From the NCBI GenBank assembly GCA_030830465.1, contig JAURMY010000123.1:1-12157 (forward strand): a stretch of DNA of 12,157 nucleotides, given 5' to 3'. Numbering within the stretch: the first letter of the stretch is position 1; each line of letters opens with the position of its first letter. The position numbers were made by a program, and so were the translations under genes. This document shows, in pieces, positions 7,714-12,157 of the stretch. A model generated the notes under the pieces. It had not been told where the DNA came from, ran no database searches, and saw only the letters and a list, made by a program, of their open reading frames with translations. This stretch comes from Alphaproteobacteria bacterium. Lineage in GTDB: Bacteria > Pseudomonadota > Alphaproteobacteria > Rhodobacterales > Rhodobacteraceae.

Positions 7714-7752
7714 GTTTCCGGAAACAATAACGTGGTTTTTCGTTTCGGTCCA
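7714..7752 (-). promoter_or_regulatory. Candidate promoter and palindromic operator of the aminotransferase-ftsK-lolA unit
   Basis: On the minus strand TGGACC (7752-7747) and TATTGT (7729-7724) are 17 nt apart, which is ideal spacing; each matches the sigma-70 consensus at four of six bases. A perfect 12-nt palindrome, GTTTCCGGAAAC (7714-7725), overlaps the end of the -10 box and the expected transcription start near 7717. A GGTC-N9-GACC inverted repeat (7747-7763) overlaps the -35. The position suits a repressor site. The regulator is unknown; the adjacent Lrp-family protein is one candidate, although its own upstream region carries a different sequence. Confidence 0.4.
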
Positions 7753-7769
7753 GCGTCTTGACCGTCGAA

Positions 7770-8231
7770 TTACACCGGCAATTCGGTTGTGTCCTTTATG
7801 TCTTCCATCACGAAAGAGGCGGACACATTCGCCACCGGAACCCGGGCGATCAGCCGTTGATAGAACCGGTCATAGGCTTTCACGTCCTGTACCCGCACCC
7901 GCAACACGTAATCCAGATCGCCGCTCATCCGGTGGGCACCGGTGATTTCGGGCATGGCCTGCACCGCGGCTTTGAATTGCTTTAACCATTCCGGACTGTG
8001 GGAATTGGTGCGGATCAGGACCAGAACCATCTGGCCCAGCCCGACAGCATCGGGATTGACCAGCGCCACCCGCTTGGTCAGGGTGCCGTCTTCCTCCATC
8101 CGTTTGATCCGCCGCCAGCAGGCATTGCGCGACAGGGCGACCCGTTCGGCGATGTCATCCACGCTTAACGAGGCATCTTTTTGCAACTGGCGCAAGATTG
8201 CGCGGTCTATAATGTCCAAAGAATCGCTCAT
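7770..8231 (-). CDS. Lrp/AsnC-family transcriptional regulator
   Basis: A 153-residue feast/famine regulator of normal length. The N-terminal winged helix-turn-helix covers residues 4-60: LDIIDRAILRQLQKD, then LSVDDIAERVALSRNACWRR (22-41) holding the recognition helix, then the wing DGTLTKRVALVNPDAVGLG. The C-terminal RAM ligand-binding domain covers about 66-145 with the GDLDYVLRV motif at 104-112. These proteins form octamers or larger discs that wrap DNA and often respond to amino acids. The ATG at 8231 gives the canonical start MSDSLDIIDR; the longer frame from 8339 reads through non-coding DNA. No Shine-Dalgarno sequence precedes this ATG, and a candidate -10 box ends 7 nt before it, which suggests a leaderless mRNA. 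The gene diverges from the small 76-residue protein and lies upstream of the aminotransferase on the same strand. Autoregulation and control of its neighbours are inferred. Confidence 0.95.
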   Translation of the reverse strand: MSDSLDIIDRAILRQLQKDASLSVDDIAERVALSRNACWRRIKRMEEDGTLTKRVALVNPDAVGLGQMVLVLIRTNSHSPEWLKQFKAAVQAMPEITGAHRMSGDLDYVLRVRVQDVKAYDRFYQRLIARVPVANVSASFVMEDIKDTTELPV

Positions 8232-8232
8232 A

Positions 8233-8279
8233 TTTGGGAAAATATCCCAAAAATCCCGAAACTCAACCCGAAAATTGAG
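8233..8279 (-). promoter_or_regulatory. lrp promoter with overlapping inverted and direct repeats
   Basis: TTTGGGA (8233-8239) and TCCCAAA (8245-8251) form a perfect 7-bp inverted repeat around 5 nt. Directly after come ATCCCAAAA (8244-8252), ATCCCGAAA (8253-8261) and ACCCGAAAA (8266-8274), which repeat the same half-site. CTCAA (8262-8266) and TTGAG (8275-8279) form another inverted repeat. A minus-strand promoter fits within this: TTGAGT (8266-8261), a 16-nt spacer, TATTTT (8244-8239). The -10 lies inside the palindrome, as expected for autorepression by a DNA-wrapping Lrp-type protein. The plus-strand promoter of the small gene must also lie in this 106-nt gap, but I cannot place it. Confidence 0.5.
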
Positions 8280-8337
8280 ACAAACACACAGGCCGTTCCG
8301 TCCTATCAAAGGGTCAATGAACGAAAGGAACCCGACC

Positions 8338-8568
8338 ATGCTGAACCGCGTATTTCTGGACCATCCCCATTCCGTAGATGAATCCTATGGCGAGCATCTG
8401 CTGTTTGCGACGCGGTTTTCGCTGACATTGCTTGCAGCCGCCGGTGCCGCGATGGTGCATGCGCTGATCCCCTGCCTGTTTGAAAAAACCGCCAGCCGGA
8501 TTGTCGCCCGTCTGTATGACCGCACCAAAAACCGGGGCGCGGCCCCTGCCGCGGTTCCGGCAGAGTAA
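8338..8568 (+). CDS. Small conserved one-TM protein of unknown function (DUF6356-like)
   Basis: A 76-residue protein with a strong ribosome site: AAAGGAA at 8324-8330, 7 nt before the ATG. It begins MLNRVFLDHPHSVDESYGEH, then has one hydrophobic segment at about 22-47, which contains MVHALIP and is followed by CLFEKTAS, and ends in a basic then Ala/Pro-rich tail (DRTKNRGAAPAAVPAE). From memory the HPxSVxESYxEH and HALIPxLFExTAS blocks match a short family common in Rhodobacterales (DUF6356), whose function I do not know; it is often labelled simply as a small membrane protein. The single helix and positive C-terminal flank suggest an inner-membrane protein. It diverges from the Lrp-family gene, sharing a 106-nt control region, and converges with the DMT permease gene. 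Regulation by that Lrp protein is plausible but not shown. Confidence 0.8.
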   Translation: MLNRVFLDHPHSVDESYGEHLLFATRFSLTLLAAAGAAMVHALIPCLFEKTASRIVARLYDRTKNRGAAPAAVPAE

Positions 8569-8573
8569 CCCTT

Positions 8574-8663
8574 TCAGGTCAGGCTGATCAGCCCGGCGCC
8601 GACAAAGGCCAGAAATGCCCCGATCCATGCCATAGCGGCGGGGGGTGTTCCGCTACGGACCCA
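8574..8663 (-). pseudogene. Detached C-terminal tail of the DMT permease beyond an in-frame TGA
   Basis: Reading on in the same frame past the TGA at 8664-8666 gives 29 further sense codons, beginning WVRSGTPPAAMAWIG and ending GAGLISLT, then a TGA at 8574-8576. This is a normal tenth EamA helix, and the predicted full length of 290 matches the family. The tail has no start of its own. Either the gene is a recent nonsense mutant, or the TGA is a sequence error, or the codon is read through. The tail stop lies 5 nt from the convergent small-gene stop, leaving no terminator between them. Confidence 0.75.
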
Positions 8664-9446
8664 TCACGAAGGTAAAATGATGATCGGGGTGATCGAGGAG
8701 AGGGTTGAAACGATCCCGACCGAGCCGCCCGTCAGCGCCGCCATCATCAGGGACATGCCCATCCCAACGCCAAAAAACGTGGCGATGGCGACCATGCCGT
8801 AATCCCGCGCGGTTGAATTGCGGCTGGCGCGGGCGGCGGGCAGCACGATCAGCGCCAGAAAAAACAGCGCCGCCAACCCGGTGCGGATCGCCATGGCGGT
8901 AAAGGGCTCCACCCCTTGTTCCATCGCGGGCCGGGCAAACAGACCGCCCAGGGCCTGTCCCAGGGCGGTGACAACCCCGGCGGCGATGCCCCACAGGGGC
9001 ACTTTCGGGCTGCCGTCCGGTTTGGTTTTGCTGCGGTCAATCGCCAGAATGATCCCCGTCAGAACCAGCAAAACGCCCAAACCCTCGGTCAAACTGATGG
9101 TTTCCCCCAGCGCCACATAGCCCAACATCAGGGCAAAGGGCGAGGTCAAGGAGAACAGCAAAGCGGTCAACCTTGGGCCGATCGCGGCAATGGTGATGAA
9201 ATAAGTGGTGCTGGCGATGGCGATGCCAAACAATGAACTGAGCGCCAGCATTTCAAACTGATACACCGTTATATCGCGCCAGCCGCCCATCAGGGCAGAG
9301 GCGGTTCCGGTCATCCCAAAGGCCATCGCCAGTTGCCAGCGCGCCAGCCGCAACACCCCGATACGGCCCTTGATTTCAGCCAGGAACATGGCGCTGAGGG
9401 CGATGAAAGTCGCAGACAGCAGGGCCAGAATGTCATAATAAATCAA
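8664..9446 (-). CDS. DMT/EamA-family permease, truncated by an in-frame TGA
   Basis: An inner-membrane transporter of the drug/metabolite superfamily with 260 residues as read. Two EamA repeats are visible, about 4-136 and 152 onward, with the typical FSLTSPFALMLGYVALGETI at 98-117 ending the first repeat and STLSSITPIIILP at 247-259 ending the ninth helix. The family usually has ten helices and about 290 residues; here a TGA at 8664-8666 removes the last helix. The substrate is unknown: members export amino acids, metabolites or drugs. The start is a TTG at 9446; no ATG or GTG lies in frame nearby, MIYYDILALL is a good first-helix start, and only a weak GGGTG precedes it. The amidase stop is 31 nt upstream on the same strand, so the two are probably cotranscribed. 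With the last helix missing, activity is doubtful unless the stop is read through. Confidence 0.85.
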   Translation of the reverse strand: MIYYDILALLSATFIALSAMFLAEIKGRIGVLRLARWQLAMAFGMTGTASALMGGWRDITVYQFEMLALSSLFGIAIASTTYFITIAAIGPRLTALLFSLTSPFALMLGYVALGETISLTEGLGVLLVLTGIILAIDRSKTKPDGSPKVPLWGIAAGVVTALGQALGGLFARPAMEQGVEPFTAMAIRTGLAALFFLALIVLPAARASRNSTARDYGMVAIATFFGVGMGMSLMMAALTGGSVGIVSTLSSITPIIILPS

Positions 9447-9477
9447 GCTGCACCCGTTCGCCTGCTGATGCCTGATC

Positions 9478-10812
9478 TCAGGCCGTCAGCGCCGCCTCGA
9501 CCGCCGCACCCAGTCGCAGCAACCGGTCGTCCTGACCGGCGCCGCCCAACAGCATGATGCCGGTTGACGGCACGCCGGTCGGCAGGTTCATCGCCGTCAG
9601 TCCCATCAGGTTGCCGATCCTGGTGTTACGCAAAGCCGCCAGATTTTCGGTGACATAATAGGTGTGATCGACCGCCAGTCTTTCGATATTCGGCGGCAAG
9701 ATCGGTGAGGTCGGCAGAATAACCGCATCATAACCGGCGGTCTTTTCGGCATATCCGGCGCGCAGTTTGCGCAGTTTCATCCAGCCTTTGGCATAGTCTA
9801 TGCCGCTAAACCCCGCACCGCCGCGAAACCGCTCAAGAATCTCGCTGAACATAAGTTCCGGTTTCTTTTCAATGACATCCTGCCATTGGGCATAAGCGTC
9901 AACACCGAACAGGCAGGCGGAAATCGGCATGGCTTCGGCCACTTCGGGCACTTCGCCATGCACAACGATGCCGCCCGCGGCCTCGATCTGTTCGACGGCC
10001 TGTTCAAAGCCTTCGCGCGGTTCGTCGCGCAGGTCATCCATGGCTACGGTGTTCAGGATCAGAAAGCGGCGGCCCTTGATATCGGCCCCGGTCAGGTCCA
10101 CAGGTTTGGTCCCGGCCATGACGGCCGTCAGATGTGCCGCGTCTTCGACCGTGCGGCACAACGGGCCGACGGTGTCAAAGGTTTCGGCCAGGGGGACGAC
10201 CCCTTCCAGCGACAGGGCCCCATGCGTCGGTTTGAACCCCACCAGATCGTTCCAGGCAGACGGAATGCGCACCGAGCCGCCGGTGTCCGAGCCGATGCCC
10301 GCCGCCGCCAGCCCGAAAGCCACCGAGGTTGCTGCCCCGGACGAGGACCCGCCGGGCACCACGTCGGGATCGTTCACATTGGGCGGCGTCTGGGTGATGG
10401 GGTTAAACCCCAGCCCCGAAAACGCCAGTTCCGACATATGGGTTTTGCCAAGACAGACCAACCCGGCCTTGGTCGCGTTGTCCAGCACCACCGCATCTTT
10501 GGCCGGAATGCGCCCCTTCAAATAGGCGGTTCCGGCGGCGGTTTCGGTTCCGGCGCTGTCAAACAGGTCTTTCCAGGAAATCGGCACACCGTCCAAAAGG
10601 CCGCGCCGCTGGCCCGCCGCCGCACGGCCCGCCGCGGCCTTGGCCTCGGCCAGAGCGCGGTCATGGGTGACGGCGGAATAGATCCGGTCGCGGTGGTCGT
10701 GCCCGTCGATGGCTTCCAGATAGACCTCGGTCAGGCGCACCGGGTCAATTTCGCCCGCCGCAATGCCGCGGCCCAGTTCGCTTGCGCTTTCAAACAGCCA
10801 TTCCTGTGACAT
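9478..10812 (-). CDS. Amidase-signature-family amidohydrolase
   Basis: A 444-residue enzyme of the amidase signature family, which hydrolyses amide bonds through a Ser-cisSer-Lys triad. All three residues are visible by comparison with FAAH: Lys81 in PISWKDLFD, Ser156 in PGGSSSG and the nucleophile Ser180 in SDTGGSVRIPS. The glycine/serine-rich signature spans about 150-185. The C-terminal part includes YDAVILPTSPILPP and GLTAMNLPTGVP, both usual for the family. It is shorter than GatA (about 490) and no gatB or gatC is adjacent, so a stand-alone amidase is more likely than the tRNA amidotransferase subunit; the substrate is unknown. AAAGGAG lies 6 nt before the ATG at 10812, an excellent ribosome site. 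The gene is the first of a probable amidase-DMT permease pair, in which the permease might move a substrate or product, and it diverges from the UbiH-family gene. Confidence 0.95.
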   Translation of the reverse strand: MSQEWLFESASELGRGIAAGEIDPVRLTEVYLEAIDGHDHRDRIYSAVTHDRALAEAKAAAGRAAAGQRRGLLDGVPISWKDLFDSAGTETAAGTAYLKGRIPAKDAVVLDNATKAGLVCLGKTHMSELAFSGLGFNPITQTPPNVNDPDVVPGGSSSGAATSVAFGLAAAGIGSDTGGSVRIPSAWNDLVGFKPTHGALSLEGVVPLAETFDTVGPLCRTVEDAAHLTAVMAGTKPVDLTGADIKGRRFLILNTVAMDDLRDEPREGFEQAVEQIEAAGGIVVHGEVPEVAEAMPISACLFGVDAYAQWQDVIEKKPELMFSEILERFRGGAGFSGIDYAKGWMKLRKLRAGYAEKTAGYDAVILPTSPILPPNIERLAVDHTYYVTENLAALRNTRIGNLMGLTAMNLPTGVPSTGIMLLGGAGQDDRLLRLGAAVEAALTA

Positions 10813-10839
10813 CGCCGACTCCTTTCAACATGTGCCGCG

Positions 10840-10877
10840 ACGGTAGCGGCGGAAAACCCGATGGACAATCCCGATTG
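10840..10877 (-). promoter_or_regulatory. Candidate amidase promoter in the divergent amidase/UbiH gap
   Basis: On the minus strand TTGTCC (10868-10863) and TACCGT (10845-10840) are 17 nt apart, placed to give a leader of about 20 nt before the amidase ATG. An inverted repeat CAATC-CC-GATTG (10866-10877) overlaps the -35. In the other direction TGGACA (10862-10867) and TAGGAA (10886-10891) are 18 nt apart and might serve the UbiH-family gene, but the latter also reads as its ribosome site. Boxes are weak in both directions. Confidence 0.33.
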
Positions 10878-10896
10878 CACGGGCGTAGGAAAAGGC

Positions 10897-12123
10897 ATGG
10901 AACCTGAAAGCGATATTCTGATTGTCGGTGGCGGGCTGAACGGCCCGGCATTGGCGCTGGCGCTGGCACAAAATGGCCTGAGCGTGACGATGATTGACGC
11001 GCTGCCGCTGGAAACCCGCAAGGACCCGGCCTTTGACGGGCGCGCCTATGCGTTGGCGCTGGCGACGACGCGGATGCTGAAATCGCTTGGGATCTGGGAC
11101 CGGGTCAAGGCCGACAGCCAGCCGATTCTGGACATCATCGCCAGCGACGGCAGGCCCGGTCAGGGGGCGGCGCCGTGGTTTTTGCATTTCGACCATGCCG
11201 AGATCGAAGAAGGCCCGATGGGCTATATGCTGGAAGACCGCTACTTGCGGAACGCCCTGCTGGCGGCGGTGGCCGAGATGCCGAACATCACCCAGATCGC
11301 CGGTCGCCGGGTGGTTTCACAAATCACCGGGGCCGCTTTCGCAGAGGTGACGCTGGACAATGGCGAAACCCGCCGCGCGCGTCTGCTGGTTGGCTGCGAC
11401 GGGCGCGACAGCGGTACGGCGCAACGCGCGCGGATCAGGCGCACGGGCTGGGGCTATGCCCAGACGGCGCTGGTCTGTGCCATCGCCCATGAAAAACCCC
11501 ATAACGGTGTCGCGCATCAGTTCTTTACCCCATCCGGTCCGCTTGGCATTCTGCCGCTGCCCGGCAATCGCTGTTCCATCGTCTGGGCGGAAACCACCGC
11601 GCGCGCCGCCCTGATCACCCGGCTTTCGGATGCGGATTATCTGGCCGAACTGCGCCCGGTTTTTGGCGATTTTCTGGGCGCGATCCGGCTGGAAGGGGAT
11701 CGGTTTTCCTATCCTCTGAAACTGACCGTCGCGGACCGTTTTGTGGCCGAGCGTCTGGTTCTGGTCGGGGATGCGGCGCACGGGATGCACCCGCTGGCGG
11801 GGCAGGGGTTGAACATGGGGCTGCGCGATGTTGCCGCCTTGGCCGAGGTTCTGGTGCTGGCCAATCGCCGGGGCGAGGATTTCGCAACCGCACTGGTTCT
11901 GGAGCGGTATCAGCAATGGCGGCGGTTTGATACGGCCACCATGGCTGTGGCGACGGACGGGATCAACCGGCTGTTTTCCAACGAAAATCCGGTGCTGCGA
12001 GCAGGCCGCGATATTGGCCTTGGCATCGTCAACGCAGTGCCGCAGCTGCGGCGCGGTCTGATCCGACAGGCCGCCGGCCTGACCGGGGATATGCCAAAAC
12101 TGTTGTTGGGACAGAAGATTTAG
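10897..12123 (+). CDS. UbiH/UbiF/COQ6-family FAD-dependent monooxygenase
   Basis: A 408-residue flavoprotein hydroxylase of the ubiquinone-biosynthesis family, which adds hydroxyl groups to the quinone ring using O2 and NAD(P)H. The Rossmann FAD motif is DILIVGGGLNGPALALAL (residues 6-23). The second motif, the family DG, is LLVGCDGRDSGTAQ at 163-176. The third FAD/ribose-binding motif is LVLVGDAAHGMHPLAGQGLN at 287-306, followed by MGLRDVAALAEVL. The TGWGYAQTALVCAI block is typical of alphaproteobacterial UbiH-like enzymes. Which ring position it hydroxylates cannot be told, as alphaproteobacteria use variable sets of such enzymes. The ATG at 10897 is chosen because AGGA lies 6 nt upstream and the FAD motif then begins within a few residues; the in-frame ATG at 10861 would add 12 atypical residues. 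It diverges from the amidase gene. Confidence 0.93.
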   Translation: MEPESDILIVGGGLNGPALALALAQNGLSVTMIDALPLETRKDPAFDGRAYALALATTRMLKSLGIWDRVKADSQPILDIIASDGRPGQGAAPWFLHFDHAEIEEGPMGYMLEDRYLRNALLAAVAEMPNITQIAGRRVVSQITGAAFAEVTLDNGETRRARLLVGCDGRDSGTAQRARIRRTGWGYAQTALVCAIAHEKPHNGVAHQFFTPSGPLGILPLPGNRCSIVWAETTARAALITRLSDADYLAELRPVFGDFLGAIRLEGDRFSYPLKLTVADRFVAERLVLVGDAAHGMHPLAGQGLNMGLRDVAALAEVLVLANRRGEDFATALVLERYQQWRRFDTATMAVATDGINRLFSNENPVLRAGRDIGLGIVNAVPQLRRGLIRQAAGLTGDMPKLLLGQKI

Positions 12124-12132
12124 AGCGTATTG

Positions 12133-12157
12133 CTAATCCTCGATCATCCGCGCCTCG
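12133..12157 (-). CDS. Possible 3' end of a convergent gene (edge fragment)
   Basis: Read on the minus strand from the window edge, one frame gives EARMIED followed by TAG (12135-12133), 9 nt from the UbiH-family stop. A short acidic tail is plausible as a protein C-terminus and the layout suits convergent genes, but eight codons prove nothing. No family is recognisable. Confidence 0.25.

Noticed and set aside
8640..8666. Selenocysteine insertion at the in-frame TGA
   Set aside because: EamA transporters have no redox residue there, the downstream hairpin lacks recognisable bacterial SECIS loop features, and no sel gene is in the window.
8574..8700. Single frameshift at the end of the DMT permease
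   Set aside because: It first looked like a frameshift, but re-reading codon by codon shows that the tail is in the same frame as the body; only a TGA separates them.
9886..10809. A 307-codon open frame on the plus strand
   Set aside because: It is antisense to the amidase gene, whose catalytic triad is intact; the product is Gly/Arg/His-rich and low in family features.
10817..10821. GACTC, a CcrM-type GANTC methylation site in the amidase/UbiH gap
   Set aside because: A single GANTC site is expected by chance and no CtrA-like TTAA-N7-TTAA box accompanies it.
7240..11807. KOPS-like octamers GGGCAGGG at 7240-7247 and 11800-11807, both on the plus strand
   Set aside because: They match the E. 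coli GGGNAGGG pattern read by FtsK, but two copies inside coding sequence, one in a conserved protein motif, are too few to claim skew.
1..12157. Mobile elements, CRISPR arrays, toxin-antitoxin or defence genes, tRNAs and riboswitches
   Set aside because: No transposase or integrase, no regular repeat-spacer pattern, no terminal repeats and no cloverleaf were found; every sizeable frame that is not a shadow is a housekeeping or metabolic gene.

Overview
The window looks like a core chromosomal segment of a GC-rich alphaproteobacterium, most likely Rhodobacterales (roseobacter/Rhodobacter type). The reasons are the gene order lrp - aminotransferase - ftsK - lolA, a small HALIP-motif protein of the kind seen in that group, an HspQ homologue, and GC-rich coding sequence separated by short AT-richer gaps. 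No phage, insertion sequence, CRISPR array, tRNA or rRNA was seen. Coding density is very high: no gap exceeds about 110 bp, so no stretch over 300 bases lacks a gene.

Left part (1-3110). The 3' end of a gamma-glutamyltransferase-family gene is followed 11 nt later by a single-domain rhodanese. Convergent hspQ (minus strand) comes next, then, divergent from it, an AEC-family permease and a lipoprotein with a lysozyme-like SLT transglycosylase domain.

Middle (3103-8231, minus strand). In transcription order these are an Lrp/AsnC regulator, a class I/II aminotransferase resembling N-succinyldiaminopimelate aminotransferase, the DNA translocase FtsK and the lipoprotein chaperone LolA. The aminotransferase and ftsK are 15 nt apart and ftsK and lolA 68 nt apart, so they probably form one transcription unit linking lysine/peptidoglycan precursor supply, chromosome segregation and outer-membrane lipoprotein transport. 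A candidate promoter with a perfect 12-nt palindrome lies upstream of the aminotransferase. The lrp gene has a candidate promoter inside an inverted repeat and may give a leaderless mRNA.

Right part (8338-12157). A small one-TM protein diverges from lrp. An amidase-signature enzyme and a DMT/EamA permease are co-oriented on the minus strand. The permease frame is interrupted by an in-frame TGA 30 codons before its family-typical end. A UbiH/UbiF/COQ6-type FAD monooxygenase diverges from the amidase, and the last bases may be the 3' end of a convergent gene.

I see mainly ordinary housekeeping and metabolic genes and no convincing new multi-gene system. The points most worth a second look are the interrupted DMT gene, the lrp control region, the palindrome before the aminotransferase-ftsK-lolA unit, the changed substrate pocket of the GGT homologue, and a 13-nt motif that begins at the TAG stop of three plus-strand genes.
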